NCBI RefSeq assembly: GCF_001310275.1
Contig: NZ_LGYZ01000081.1
Location: forward strand, 372,001 to 436,000
Reading direction: 5' to 3'
DNA length: 64,000 nt
Source of the DNA: Nocardia arizonensis
Lineage (GTDB): Bacteria; Actinomycetota; Actinomycetes; Mycobacteriales; Mycobacteriaceae
Shown: positions 42,767-52,540 of the stretch, in pieces
Numbering within the stretch: position 1 is the stretch's first letter
Layout: each line of letters starts with the position of its first letter
Made by a program: the position numbers and the translations under genes
Notes under the pieces: model-generated
Databases searched by the model: none
What the model was told of the DNA's origin: nothing
Seen by the model: only the letters and a program-made list of their open reading frames with translations

Positions 42767-43971
42767 GACCGCACCTCGATCCGCGACAGCCACTTCGTCT
42801 GGAGCACCCCGGGACGGCTCGGTGCGATGAGCCGGCACGGATAGCCGTGATCGATGTCGAGATCGGCTCCATTGAGCCGCAAGGCGACCAGCGTGTCCGC
42901 GGCGACCACATGCGGCCGCGGGAGCAGCGAACTACGGTACAGACCACCGGTTTCCAGTGAGGTGAAGCCGACCTCGCCGCCGCGATACGGACCGACCGCG
43001 GCCAGCAGGTCACGCAATCGCACCCCGGACCAGTCCGCCGAGGCGCTCCACCCTTCGACGCAGGCGATCGGCAGTCGCGCCTCGGTCTGCGGCATCGCCA
43101 GCAATTCCTCGCGGGTGAATGCCATTCGGTGTTCGCCGACGATCACCGTGAGCCGGTAAGCGGGATCTCGGGCGGTGTCGAGGACGCCCGCCGCCGCGGC
43201 CGACCTGTTCACCGGCACCCCCTGCGGACCCTGCCCGCTGCGCGGCGCCGCCACGGCGACCCTGCGCAGCGCAGGCACACTCTGGCCCGCCACGGCGAGA
43301 CCGGCCACCACCGCAGACACCAAGGCCGCGCCGAGCACGGCCCGGCGCGAGACTCCCCGGGCGTCGTCGTCGGCGTCGATATCGGCATCGGCATCGGCAT
43401 CGGCATCGGATCGCGACGGAGCCAAGGCGGCGCGGATCACCGGCAACTTGACCGCGACGTGCACGACCAGCGCCCCCGCCATCAGATAGGCCACGGCGTA
43501 ATGGACGGGAGGGAAGAAGAACTTCCACGGATACCACTGCGCGATATTCAGCAGTCCGGTCGACAGTTCGAACAGCACCGCGCCCACGAGCACCGCGATC
43601 GAGCCGCGCTCCAGCAGCCGCACGGGCGAGCCGAACATCGGACGCTGGAACAACTTCGGATAGACCGCCCACAGCTTCACCAGCACCAGCGGTATCGCGG
43701 CCACCCCGGACACGACATGCGCGCCCTGGGTGACCCGGTACAGCCAGACCGGATGCGCGGGCCAGAAGAACCACCGCGGCGGGTGCTGGATACCGTGACT
43801 GATCAGTCCCGTCGTGAAGCAGATCAACAGTGCCGCGCCGAGCGCGACGCCGACCCGCGACGCCACCTCCGGGCCGCGAGCCGAGGAGACGGCCGACCAC
43901 GGGCGGGCCCGCCGCACCGCCGCGCCGGACGCATCGGCCGTACCGAGGCGTCCGCCGGTCCTTCCGGTCAT
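42763..43971 (-). CDS. Cytochrome b-type membrane and molybdopterin oxidoreductase fusion
   Basis: 402-residue protein. The first 180 residues form a membrane domain of about four spans with candidate haem histidines ([27 protein letters not shown]), like cytochrome b561/DUF4405-type domains. [17 protein letters not shown] linker (189-204) follows, then a twin-arginine-like motif SRRAVLG (208-214) with a last hydrophobic span. The C-terminal domain is of the sulfite oxidase/YedY type with the Mo-coordinating Cys304 in PIACVEGWS. The Mo domain would be extracytoplasmic. It is first in the cluster at 42.3-49.6 kb on the minus strand. Confidence 0.86.
   Translation of the reverse strand: MTGRTGGRLGTADASGAAVRRARPWSAVSSARGPEVASRVGVALGAALLICFTTGLISHGIQHPPRWFFWPAHPVWLYRVTQGAHVVSGVAAIPLVLVKLWAVYPKLFQRPMFGSPVRLLERGSIAVLVGAVLFELSTGLLNIAQWYPWKFFFPPVHYAVAYLMAGALVVHVAVKLPVIRAALAPSRSDADADADADIDADDDARGVSRRAVLGAALVSAVVAGLAVAGQSVPALRRVAVAAPRSGQGPQGVPVNRSAAAAGVLDTARDPAYRLTVIVGEHRMAFTREELLAMPQTEARLPIACVEGWSASADWSGVRLRDLLAAVGPYRGGEVGFTSLETGGLYRSSLLPRPHVVAADTLVALRLNGADLDIDHGYPCRLIAPSRPGVLQTKWLSRIEVRS
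43381..43410. repeat. Hexamer repeat in the oxidoreductase linker
   Basis: Five consecutive ATCGGC-type hexamers (the last ATCGGA) encode alternating Asp-Ala residues between the cytochrome and Mo domains. Copy-number change would lengthen or shorten the linker by two residues per unit without a frameshift. Confidence 0.85.
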
Positions 43972-44014
43972 CGGCGCTCCCGATCGGGCGAGCGGTGTCG
44001 AGAAGCGCTCGCGC

Positions 44015-44692
44015 TCATCGCATCACCGCCAGGCGTTCGAGCGCGTCATGCACCGTCCGGGCGAAACGGCCATTCGATCGGGCGGCCACGTCGGTGGCGT
44101 CGGCGAAGGTGTCCACATCGCGGAACCTCGGCAGGTCGACCACGCGATATCCGCAGCGGCGCATGGCTTCCCGGGTGAGCTCACCGGTCCGCGGGGTCGA
44201 CATCGGTACCCGCGGCAGCACGGCGGCCGGTTGCGGCGTCGGCAGGCCGAGCGCCCACCAGCCGCCGTCCTCGGCGGGACCGAGCAGCGCGGCATCGCCG
44301 ATCTCCAGCCGCCGCGCCGCCGCGCTCAGCACGTCGGGACCGATCTGCGGTGTGTCCATGCCGATCTGGAGGACCGCGCCGCCGAAGCGCGCGGCATCGG
44401 CGTGCGCATTGGCCAACCGGGTGCCGAAATCGGCGCCGCGCTGCGGCACGACCTCGAATTCCCCCAGCGCACGCGCTACTTCGCGCCCGCGCTCGGCTCG
44501 CCACAGGTCCCCGGTGAACGCGACGACCCGATGATCGACCTCGGCGCGCCGCACCGAGTCCAGGGTGTCCAGCAACGACGCCGCCGCCAGGCACGCGGCT
44601 TCGTGGGGTGTGAGCGGCGGGGTCAGGCGCGTCTTGGCGAAGCCCGCGATCGGCGACTTGGCGATCACCAGCAGCGTCACCCCGGCACTCAT
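44015..44692 (-). CDS. DUF2064 family nucleotidyl/glycosyl-transferase-like protein
   Basis: 225-residue protein with the GT-A-like fold found in DUF2064 (TIGR04282) proteins. The nucleotide-binding start AKSPIAGFAKTRLTPPL and the metal motif MDTPQIG are clear, with LLGPAEDGGWWALG downstream. Relatives lie in gene sets with radical-SAM or GT2 genes and are annotated as arsenosugar-biosynthesis transferases, without proof for this group. Its ATG overlaps the stop of the GT2 gene (ATGA). Confidence 0.87.
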   Translation of the reverse strand: MSAGVTLLVIAKSPIAGFAKTRLTPPLTPHEAACLAAASLLDTLDSVRRAEVDHRVVAFTGDLWRAERGREVARALGEFEVVPQRGADFGTRLANAHADAARFGGAVLQIGMDTPQIGPDVLSAAARRLEIGDAALLGPAEDGGWWALGLPTPQPAAVLPRVPMSTPRTGELTREAMRRCGYRVVDLPRFRDVDTFADATDVAARSNGRFARTVHDALERLAVMR

Positions 44693-45360
44693 CGCAGCAC
44701 CGCCAGGAAGTCCCGGGTCGCGTGGACGGTGCCGAGCCAGGAGCCCGATACCTTCGAGCGCCCGCCCGCCCTCGGCCGGTAACTGATATCGCGTTCCACC
44801 ACCTGCCATCCCGACGCCGCGGCGCCGACCAGCAACTCCAGCGGATAGCCGGAACGCGGGTGCAGGTCGCCGAGTCCAAGCACCGCGGACCGCCGGGCCA
44901 CCCGCATCGCCGCGATGTCGTGCACCGGAAGTCCGTATCGGCGGCGCAGTCTGCGCGCGATCAGGTGATTGCCCACCCGCGCGTGCCACGGCCACGCTCC
45001 CGCCTCGGTCGGGCGACGCCGCCCCACCGCGAGGTCGACACCGGCGCGCACCAGGTCGACCAGCTGCGGCAACTCGCCCGGGTCCATGGACCCGTCGCCG
45101 TCGAGCACCGCCACCAGATCGGTATCGGACGCGGCGATCCCCGCCTGCACCGCCGCACCGTAGCCGGGGCGTTCCTCGCGCACCACGGTGGCCCCGCAGC
45201 CGTGCGCCACGGACGCGGTGGCATCGGTGGACCCGTTGTCCACCACCAGGGCGCGATATCCGGCGGGAATCGCCGCGAGCACACCTGGCAATGCTTCAGC
45301 TTCGTCTCGACACGGAATGACCACGGTCACTTCGGCCGGTTCGGGGTGGGTATCGGTCAC
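44689..45360 (-). CDS. Glycosyltransferase family 2 protein
   Basis: 223-residue GT-A glycosyltransferase. It has VVIPCRDEAEALPGVLAAIP, ALVVDNGSTDATA and the metal-binding region AVLDGDGSMDPGEL. No membrane anchor is seen. It resembles polyprenyl-phosphate mannosyl/glucosyl transferases and TIGR04283 proteins, so it may make a lipid-linked or cytosolic sugar intermediate. The GTG start is divergent from the GT-C-like gene at 45476, with 115 bases between. Confidence 0.88.
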   Translation of the reverse strand: MTDTHPEPAEVTVVIPCRDEAEALPGVLAAIPAGYRALVVDNGSTDATASVAHGCGATVVREERPGYGAAVQAGIAASDTDLVAVLDGDGSMDPGELPQLVDLVRAGVDLAVGRRRPTEAGAWPWHARVGNHLIARRLRRRYGLPVHDIAAMRVARRSAVLGLGDLHPRSGYPLELLVGAAASGWQVVERDISYRPRAGGRSKVSGSWLGTVHATRDFLAVLR

Positions 45361-45475
45361 AGTTCAGACGCTAGGCCGCGCCACCGTCGATAGCAGCCGA
45401 AATCCTGTGACGAAACAATGACGGTGTCGCTCGGAGCACCGTGAAGCGCGCTCCCACCGCGGTCTCGGACCTAGT

Positions 45476-46831
45476 GTGGCAGCCGTGCACGACGTTATCG
45501 ACACCACCCGGCGACCCCGGGTCGCGATCCGCGGGGAACTGATCGGCGCGGGGATCGCCGCCCTGCTCGTCGCGGCCGCGATCGCGGTCCCGCGAATCGC
45601 AGGCGAACAATGGCATGCCAAGCTCTACGCGGGTGCGGCCCCGATCTACGGTAACTGGCTGCGTCATGTCGGCTGGGGCACCGTACCCGCCTGTGTGATC
45701 GCGCTGCTGGTGATCACGCGCGGTCCGTACCTCGCCGAACGCCTGCGCTGGCGCACCCTGCTCGGCACCGCCTGGGTGACCGCGATCGCCTGGGCCTTCG
45801 CGCTGGCCATGGTGGACGGCTGGCACCGGGGATTCGCCGATCGGCTCACCGACGGCCACGAATATCTGCACGAAGTGCCCGGCGTCACCGATATCCCGGC
45901 CATGCTGCGGGGTTTCACCGGCCGCATTCTCGATTTCCGTCCCGAGTCCTGGACCACCCACGTCTCGGGACATCCGCCCGGCGCACTGCTGGTATTCGTC
46001 GGACTCGACCGGATCGGCCTGGGCGGCGGTGCATGGGCGGGCGCGGTCTGCCTGCTCGTCGGCAGCAGCTCCGTGGTCGCGGTCGCGGTCGCGCTGCGGG
46101 CGCTGGGCGCCGAGGACCGTGCCCGTGCGGCACTGCCCTATCTGGCGCTCGCCCCGGCCGCCATCTGGATCGCCGTCTCCGCGGATGCCCTGTTCGCCGG
46201 GGTCACCGCATGGGCGGTCGCGCTGCTGGCCGTCGCGACGCGAGGCGAACGCGGTCACGTCGGCGTCGCGGTCGCGTCGGGCGTGCTGTTCGGATGCGGC
46301 CTCTACCTCAACTACGGCCTCGTGCTCATGGCCCTGCCCGCGGTCGGGGTGCTCCTGGCGGGTCGCACGGCGCGCCCGCTGGCGCCCGCGCTGGTCGGGG
46401 CGCTGGCCGTGGTCGCGATCTTCACCGTGGCCGGATTCTGGTGGCTCGACGGCTATCACCTTGTGGTGCAACGCTATTACCAGGGCATCGCCAGCGAACG
46501 CCCCTACGGCTACTGGTGCTGGGCCAACCTCGCCGCGACCGTCTGCGCGGTCGGTCTCGCGACCGCGGCGGCCCTGCCGCGCGCGCTGTCCCCGCGTGTC
46601 CTGCGTGCGGCCGATCCGACCGCACTGCTGGTCGCCGCGGCCACGGCGGCGATCCTCGCCGCCGACCTCAGCGGACTCAGCAAGGCCGAAACCGAACGGA
46701 TCTGGTTGCCTTTCGATATGTGGCTGCTCGCCGCGACCGCGTTCCTGCCCCGAGCCCGCGCCCCGCTGTGGCTCACGGTCCAGGCCGCGGGCACACTGGC
46801 CATAGTCCACCTGATATTCACGAACTGGTGA
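45476..46831 (+). CDS. GT-C-like integral membrane protein
   Basis: 451-residue membrane protein with about ten spans. An extracytoplasmic loop early in the protein has FADRLTDGHEYLHEVPGV, and a later VSGHPPGALLVF carries the HPP motif often seen in GT-C glycosyltransferases that use polyprenyl-phosphate sugars. The YYQGIASERPYGYW stretch near the end is likely also extracytoplasmic. Start GTG at 45476 or 45485. It pairs with the GT2 gene and the following two-component genes, whose first start overlaps its stop region. Confidence 0.78.
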   Translation: MAAVHDVIDTTRRPRVAIRGELIGAGIAALLVAAAIAVPRIAGEQWHAKLYAGAAPIYGNWLRHVGWGTVPACVIALLVITRGPYLAERLRWRTLLGTAWVTAIAWAFALAMVDGWHRGFADRLTDGHEYLHEVPGVTDIPAMLRGFTGRILDFRPESWTTHVSGHPPGALLVFVGLDRIGLGGGAWAGAVCLLVGSSSVVAVAVALRALGAEDRARAALPYLALAPAAIWIAVSADALFAGVTAWAVALLAVATRGERGHVGVAVASGVLFGCGLYLNYGLVLMALPAVGVLLAGRTARPLAPALVGALAVVAIFTVAGFWWLDGYHLVVQRYYQGIASERPYGYWCWANLAATVCAVGLATAAALPRALSPRVLRAADPTALLVAAATAAILAADLSGLSKAETERIWLPFDMWLLAATAFLPRARAPLWLTVQAAGTLAIVHLIFTNW

Positions 46832-46836
46832 CCGCC

Positions 46837-47529
46837 ATGTCGATACTGATCGCCGACGACGATCCCGTCGTCCGCGAAGTGGTGCGGCGCTATCTGGAGC
46901 GCGACGGTCACACCGTCCTCGAGACCTGCGACGGCGCGAGTACCGCGGCATCGCTGTCGGGCGAGATCGAACTCGCCGTCCTCGACGTGATGATGCCCGC
47001 GCCCGACGGACTCGAGATCTGCCGTGCCATCCGCTCCGGTCCGCATCCGAACACCCCCGTCATCCTGCTCACCGCGCTCGGCGAGGAGGACGATCGCGTA
47101 CTCGGACTCGAAGCGGGCGCCGACGACTACGTCACCAAACCGTTCAGCCCGCGCGAACTCGCCCTGCGCGTCGCCTCGGTGCTGCGGCGGTCCCGCGCCG
47201 CGCCCGACACCGCCCACCCGGTGCTGCGCGACGGCCCGATCGAGATCCGTCCCGCCGCCAGGCTGGCACTCCTCGACGGCACACCGGTCGACCTGACCCC
47301 GCGCGAACTCGACCTGCTGATCTTCCTGTGCCGCCATCCGCAGGAGGTGTTCAGCCGCGAGGATCTGCTCGCGCGGGTGTGGGGCTGGGACTTCGGTGAC
47401 CTGTCCACGGTGACCGTGCACGTCAAGCGCCTGCGTGCCAAACTCGGCGAGCGACATCGCATCGATACCGTCTGGGGCCGCGGTTACGCGTGGGCCCGTT
47501 CCGACCCGGGAGGAGGGTCCACTGTCTGA
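46837..47529 (+). CDS. OmpR-type response regulator
   Basis: 230-residue regulator. Receiver: LIADDDPVV, phospho-acceptor Asp50 in [13 protein letters not shown] and Lys101 in DYVTKPFS. Winged helix: [16 protein letters not shown] and [19 protein letters not shown] at 46828 (GTGA overlap with the previous stop) is an alternative start. It is followed directly by the kinase gene, so the pair likely controls the surrounding cluster. Confidence 0.94.
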   Translation: MSILIADDDPVVREVVRRYLERDGHTVLETCDGASTAASLSGEIELAVLDVMMPAPDGLEICRAIRSGPHPNTPVILLTALGEEDDRVLGLEAGADDYVTKPFSPRELALRVASVLRRSRAAPDTAHPVLRDGPIEIRPAARLALLDGTPVDLTPRELDLLIFLCRHPQEVFSREDLLARVWGWDFGDLSTVTVHVKRLRAKLGERHRIDTVWGRGYAWARSDPGGGSTV

Positions 47530-48619
47530 GGACACGCTCCAACTCATCGGTTACGCGCTCGCCTGCTCGATACCGGTGGTGCTGGTCGGCGCGCTCATGC
47601 TGCGGATCGGCAGCGACCGGTCGCTCACCGTCAGCATGGCGGTGCTCGTCCTCATTCCGACGCTGGCCACCTTGGCGGGCATCATCGGGGTCAGCGGCCT
47701 GATGTTCACCCACGAACTCCAGCGAACCGCCGTGGTGCTCGGCGTGGTCGCCGCGGTCACCGTACCGGCCGCCATCCTGCTCGGCCGCGAACAGGCGCGG
47801 AAAACCGTGTGGGAGAAGCAGATCAGGGAGCAGGAGCGGGCCGCCGAACAATCCCGGCGCGAACTGGTCGCCTGGGTCAGTCACGATCTGCGCACCCCGC
47901 TCGCCGGAATCAGGGCCATGGCCGAGGCGCTGTCCGACGGCGTCGTCAGCGGTCGCGATGTGGCGCGCTACGCCGAACAGATCGGCCGCGAGACCAATCG
48001 GCTCTCACGTATGGTCGACGATCTGTTCGAGATGTCGAAGATCAGCGCGGGCGCGCTGCGACTGGAATTCGAATCCGTCGACCTGCGTGAACTCATCGAC
48101 GAGGTACTGGCCGCCAATCGCGCCACCGCGGACCGGGCCGGAGTGCGGCTGCGCGCCGAACAGCCCGACCAGCCGATCACCGTGGCGGCCAGCGATCACG
48201 CCCTGTCCCGCGTGTTGACCAATCTGGTCGTCAACGCCATCACCTACACCCCGCCCGGCGGTGAGGTCGCGCTCTCGGCGGGCGCGACCGACGAACAGGC
48301 GTGGGCCCGCGTCGACGACACCGGCCCTGGCATCGCCGAGGCGGATCTACCGCGCATCTTCGAGGTCGCCTACCGGGGTGCCGCCGCGCGCACCCCGGTG
48401 ACCGCCGACGGCGTCCCCACCGGCAGCGGTATGGGCCTGGCGATCGCGGCGGGACTGGTACACGCCCACCACGGCGAGATCACCGTCGAGAATCGTGACT
48501 ACGGTTGCCGTTTCGAACTCCGGCTGCCGCGCACGCCGAAGTCCGATCATGGCGTCGGCGCGCACATGCCCGCGCTCGCGCGCAGTGGTTCGAAGGCGAA
48601 GGCCGACAGGCCGTCGTAG
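47522..48619 (+). CDS. Sensor histidine kinase with probable CTG start
   Basis: 365-residue membrane kinase: three spans (about 8-28, 37-58 and 68-88), a coiled linker, the phospho-acceptor His121 in [13 protein letters not shown], and an ATPase domain with [21 protein letters not shown] and [12 protein letters not shown] strong AGGAGG site (47511-47516) lies five bases before a CTG at 47522 that overlaps the regulator stop; there is no ATG or GTG near it. An ATG at 47435 would overlap the regulator by 95 bases. Its last 73 bases overlap the converging epimerase gene. Confidence 0.9.
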   Translation: MSEDTLQLIGYALACSIPVVLVGALMLRIGSDRSLTVSMAVLVLIPTLATLAGIIGVSGLMFTHELQRTAVVLGVVAAVTVPAAILLGREQARKTVWEKQIREQERAAEQSRRELVAWVSHDLRTPLAGIRAMAEALSDGVVSGRDVARYAEQIGRETNRLSRMVDDLFEMSKISAGALRLEFESVDLRELIDEVLAANRATADRAGVRLRAEQPDQPITVAASDHALSRVLTNLVVNAITYTPPGGEVALSAGATDEQAWARVDDTGPGIAEADLPRIFEVAYRGAAARTPVTADGVPTGSGMGLAIAAGLVHAHHGEITVENRDYGCRFELRLPRTPKSDHGVGAHMPALARSGSKAKADRPS

Positions 48620-49602
48620 GGCGCGACCCGGGCACTGAAATCCAGCGCGCTCCGCGCTCGTTCGGGATCGGCGACGATATGCCGGACATCGCCGGCGCGA
48701 TAGCGACCGGTCACCACCGGCGCGGGACCCCCGCGCGCGTCGGCGAGCACCTCGGCGACCCGCAGGATCGATATCGGCTGCCCTGAGGCGATATTCAGCG
48801 CGTTGAAGCCGGACAGCGGCCGCCGCACGGCCGCGACATTGGCTGCGGCGATATCGGTGACGTGCACGAAGTCACGCATCTGTCCGCCATCCTCGAACAC
48901 CGTCGGCGGCTGCCCGGCCTCGAGCGCGGAACGGAAGATGGCCGCGACGCCCGAATACGGTGTATCCCTCGGCATGTCGGCACCGTACACATTGTGATAG
49001 CGCAGCGCGGTGACCTGCGCACCGGTCACGGCGGCCCACGCGGCGGCGTAGTTCTCCTGCGCGAGTTTGCTTGCCGCGTAGAGACTTCGAGGCCGCAGCG
49101 GGGCGTCTTCGTCGACCGGCTCCCAGTCCAGTGCGCGGCCGTCGGGGCCGAGGTGTTCGAAGACCCCGTCCTCGAGATCGGCCGTGCGACGCCGACCGAC
49201 CTCGATCGGGCCCAGTCCCGGCGAACGGTAACGTCCCTCGCCGTACACGACCATCGATGACGCCAGCACCAGCCGTCCGCACCCGGCCCGGTCCATGGCC
49301 GCGAGGAGCACGGCCGTCCCGAAATCGTTGTGGCAGGCGTAGGCGGGCGCGTCCTGGGCGCTCACGCCCGCCCCGACGACCGCCGCCTGATGGCAGACCA
49401 CATCGATATCGCGCAGTACGGTGTCCAGCGCCGCGCCGTCGCGGACATCGATCCGCAGCACCCCGGGCGGCGGCTCGACGTCGGGCCCGTGTGCGGCGGG
49501 CACCATGAGATCGAGCGGGACGACCTCGTGCCCCGCCGCGATCAGCGCGCGCTGGACATGGGTCCCGATGAAGCCGGCCGCACCGGTCAGCAGCACGCGC
49601 AT
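48547..49602 (-). CDS. NAD-dependent sugar-nucleotide epimerase/dehydratase
   Basis: 351-residue extended SDR. The glycine motif [10 protein letters not shown], the CHQAA motif, [11 protein letters not shown] and the catalytic pair YAASK are intact, with the substrate-domain segment [14 protein letters not shown]. It is close to UDP-glucose/GDP-mannose epimerases and dTDP-sugar dehydratases; specificity cannot be told. I chose the ATG at 49602; GTG codons at 49611 and 49614 are in frame. Its end overlaps the kinase gene by 73 bases on the opposite strand. Confidence 0.9.
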   Translation of the reverse strand: MRVLLTGAAGFIGTHVQRALIAAGHEVVPLDLMVPAAHGPDVEPPPGVLRIDVRDGAALDTVLRDIDVVCHQAAVVGAGVSAQDAPAYACHNDFGTAVLLAAMDRAGCGRLVLASSMVVYGEGRYRSPGLGPIEVGRRRTADLEDGVFEHLGPDGRALDWEPVDEDAPLRPRSLYAASKLAQENYAAAWAAVTGAQVTALRYHNVYGADMPRDTPYSGVAAIFRSALEAGQPPTVFEDGGQMRDFVHVTDIAAANVAAVRRPLSGFNALNIASGQPISILRVAEVLADARGGPAPVVTGRYRAGDVRHIVADPERARSALDFSARVAPYDGLSAFAFEPLRASAGMCAPTP

Positions 49603-49831
49603 TCGGCTCACCACCGCCTCGGATTCGCGGGGTCGGTCCTCGTTTCGCAGACTCGTGTCATGACTCGATCGTGCCCGGTCGGTCTGCGATCTCCACGCGT
49701 ACTCGCCGGAGCGTCAGACTTCGGTCACGATTGGCGCGCTCCGTGACGAGGAACGGCGACAGTTCCTCCGCCTCCGCGCCCTCCGACGGTCCGAGCGGAT
49801 GCCACGGGTGACGCGCGGGTCCGTCGGAACG

Positions 49832-51343
49832 TCACCGGTCCGGTACGCAGCGCCCCGGTTCGAGCAGCGCGCTCCCGCACGGCTCGTTGTGGTAGGTCCG
49901 CAGCACCTCCGCGCCGACGTTGTCGGTCAGATAGTGCAGGAAGCTCGCCGCCAACGAGCCTGCGGGCAGGTCGCCATTGCTGTAGGCGTACTCCACACCC
50001 CAGAACGGATACTTCCGGTCGATGGCCTGCTGCCTGTCGGCGGGCACGTGGTCGATGGTGACGATGCGCATATCGGCCGCGACCGCCTCGGAGTACTCGC
50101 TGTAGCCGATCGCGCCGGGAAGGTCGGCCACCGCCTTGTGCATATCCCTGGTCACCGGCACGTCGCAGTACGCGCCCGCCGTGTCCCGGATCGCGGTGCA
50201 GCTCTGGTGCGGACGCTCCGGCTGACCGTCGGGCAGCAGCCTGCTTTCGAAGATATTGCGCGTCCCCGAGCCCGGCGTGCGATTCACCAGCACCACCGGC
50301 ACGTTCGGCCCGCCGACCTCACTCCAGTTGGTGATCCGACCCCGATACAGATCCCGGATCTGGGCCGCCGAAAGATCGGTGACGCCAAGATCCTTGTGCA
50401 CGATCACCGTGAACAGCGACAGCGCCAGCGGGCGCGGCACCAGCGCCGGATAGCCCGCGCCCTTCGCCCCGTCACTGATCGTCAGCAGTCCGGGATCCGG
50501 CCCCGCCTCGGCCACCCGGTCGAGTCCGCGTTCGGTGCCCTGGAAGTCGAAGGCGAACTCCGCTCCCCGGCAGCGCTTTCCGTACTGGGCCGCGGCCTCG
50601 GTGATCACCGGTTCGAACGCCGAGGAACCGACGACGGTGAGCTTGCCGCTCGCGCAGTCGAGCGGGTCCGGCGACGGTTCCAGGATCGCCACCACGAACT
50701 GCACGACGATCACGGCCACCAGGAACGCGACCAGCGCCAACATGAGCCGCGACGCACCGGTGCGGCTCTCGGTCTCGGTGACGCGCCCGCGTTTGATCGA
50801 GCCGACCAACTCCGGCGGCGGATATTCGCCGCTGCCCGCGCCCTCCGACCGTTGCAGAATCGCCAGGATCTTGTAGTGGTCGCCGCGATTCAACGGCACC
50901 TTGGGCAGATCGATGACTCCGATCCGGCCGCCGAGGTCCTGTCGCACCTCGATACCCGACCGCGGACCGAGGCTGTGCGCGAGATCCTGATCGCTGAGTT
51001 CGGTCACCGCCATGCCGATCACCCGGCGCTGCGGAAAACGCAGATGCAGTCCGACCCGCGCCACCGGCACCTGATAATCGGACTCCTCGATGGCCGAGGT
51101 GCCGCTGTTCTCTATGCGCACCAGCACGATCGACAGATCACGCAGTTCGGTTCCGTCGTCGCCGCGAAGCTGACTGAGCACGCCGGGGAAGACCGCCTCC
51201 ACCTCACCGGTGACCGGTGTGTCCATCTGGACGCGGTAACCGAGTCGATGCCGGCCGACCAGCACGAATTCCCAGAGAAACGCGGCGATCGGTATCGCGA
51301 TACCGACGAGCGCCAGGATCGTGTCGACCGGAATGCCATCCAC
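49832..51343 (-). CDS. Two-domain membrane protein with a phosphate-binding-protein-like domain
   Basis: 503 residues. An N-terminal span (10-30) precedes a beta-rich cytoplasmic domain (about 35-195, with VVPVARVGLHLRFP-type segments and FRPQRR-like charged stretches). A second span (199-220) leads to an extracytoplasmic type II solute-binding domain of the PstS class (234-503): VVGSSAFEPVI, FDFQGTERGLDRV, INWSEVGGP and NRTPGSGTRNIF. It lacks a lipobox and any pst transporter genes nearby. The fusion suggests signalling from an extracellular ligand to a cytosolic partner, which is inference. Confidence 0.82.
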   Translation of the reverse strand: MDGIPVDTILALVGIAIPIAAFLWEFVLVGRHRLGYRVQMDTPVTGEVEAVFPGVLSQLRGDDGTELRDLSIVLVRIENSGTSAIEESDYQVPVARVGLHLRFPQRRVIGMAVTELSDQDLAHSLGPRSGIEVRQDLGGRIGVIDLPKVPLNRGDHYKILAILQRSEGAGSGEYPPPELVGSIKRGRVTETESRTGASRLMLALVAFLVAVIVVQFVVAILEPSPDPLDCASGKLTVVGSSAFEPVITEAAAQYGKRCRGAEFAFDFQGTERGLDRVAEAGPDPGLLTISDGAKGAGYPALVPRPLALSLFTVIVHKDLGVTDLSAAQIRDLYRGRITNWSEVGGPNVPVVLVNRTPGSGTRNIFESRLLPDGQPERPHQSCTAIRDTAGAYCDVPVTRDMHKAVADLPGAIGYSEYSEAVAADMRIVTIDHVPADRQQAIDRKYPFWGVEYAYSNGDLPAGSLAASFLHYLTDNVGAEVLRTYHNEPCGSALLEPGRCVPDR

Positions 51344-51473
51344 CGGCTGTGCCCTCCCCTACTCTGCGCACCGGGTGCCGATACCCGACTGTCGCGGCGT
51401 GCCAACCATTCTGGGCCGCGAAGTACCACCCGCCCGCACCGCGAGCAAGTGTTCGACCAGAGTTCACGAGTGA

Positions 51474-52535
51474 TCAACCGGCTGCGTATGCGCCTGTCCA
51501 CTCCAGCAATTGCCGCACCGGCCAGGTGTTCACGACCCGTTCCGGCGCGACGCCATTGGCCAGCGCGCGCTCGCATCCGTAACCCTGCCAATCCAATTGG
51601 CCCGGCGCGTGCGCATCGGTGTCGATGGAGAAGTAGCAGCCCATCTCCGCGGCGAGGCGGATCAACCGCGCGGGCGGGTCGCGGCGCTCGGGACGGCAGT
51701 TCACCTCGATCGCGGTGCCGTACCGCCGACACGCCTCGAAGACCACCTCCGCGTCGAATGCCGACTCCGGCCGGGTCCCCCTATTGCCCTCGACCAGCCG
51801 GCCCGTGCAATGGCCGAGCACGTCCACGTGCGGATCGGCCACCGCGTACACCATGCGCTTGGTCATCACCTCGCGGTCGGCGCGCAGATTCGAATGCACA
51901 CTGGCCACCACGACGTCGAGCCGCTCGAGCAGGTCGGCGCGCTGGTCGAGCGCGCCGTCGTCGAGGATGTCGACCTCTATGCCGGTCAGAATGCGAAACG
52001 GCGCCATCCGCTCGTTGAGTTCGGCCACCACGTCCAACTGGCGGAGCAAGCGGTCGGCGGACAGGCCGTTGGCGACGGTCAGGCGCGGCGAATGGTCGGT
52101 CAGCGCACAATATTCGTGGCCGAGCGCCGCGGCCACCGCCATCATCTCCTCGATCGGGCTGCCGCCGTCGGACCAGTCCGAGTGGGTGTGCAGGTCCCCG
52201 CGCAGCGCGGCGCGCAGTGGCTTGCCCGCGGCGCCGATGGGCTGGGCCTGCCCGCGCAGTTCGCGCAGATAGTCCGGTACCGCACCGGAATACGCCTGTT
52301 CGATCACCGCCGCGGTCTTCGGGCCGATGCCCGCCAACTCCCGCCAGCTGTGCCCGGCGCGGCGTTTCGCCCGCTCGCGCGGCGTCAGGTCCGCCACGAT
52401 ATCGGCCGCGCGCCGATACGCCTTGACCCGGTGGGTCTGCGCCCGCGCGCGCTCGAGCCAGAATCCGATCTCACGCAGCGCCTCCACCGGGCCCGGCGCG
52501 GCGCCCTGGTCGGCGATCGAATCCGTCTCGGCCAC
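51474..52535 (-). CDS. PHP domain phosphoesterase with helix-hairpin-helix
   Basis: 353-residue protein: an N-terminal helical part with a helix-hairpin-helix (SWRELAGIGPKTAAVIEQA), then a PHP domain with metal-binding LRGDLHTHSDWSDGG, ALTDHSPR, GIEVDILDDG, VASVHSN, DVLGHCTG and DTDAHAP. This is the pairing of the C-terminal part of PolX and of YcdX-like enzymes, without the polymerase. The GTG at 52535 is six bases past the next gene's stop and fits the domain; the ribosome site is weak. Confidence 0.87.
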   Translation of the reverse strand: MAETDSIADQGAAPGPVEALREIGFWLERARAQTHRVKAYRRAADIVADLTPRERAKRRAGHSWRELAGIGPKTAAVIEQAYSGAVPDYLRELRGQAQPIGAAGKPLRAALRGDLHTHSDWSDGGSPIEEMMAVAAALGHEYCALTDHSPRLTVANGLSADRLLRQLDVVAELNERMAPFRILTGIEVDILDDGALDQRADLLERLDVVVASVHSNLRADREVMTKRMVYAVADPHVDVLGHCTGRLVEGNRGTRPESAFDAEVVFEACRRYGTAIEVNCRPERRDPPARLIRLAAEMGCYFSIDTDAHAPGQLDWQGYGCERALANGVAPERVVNTWPVRQLLEWTGAYAAG

Positions 52536-52540
52536 AGCGG

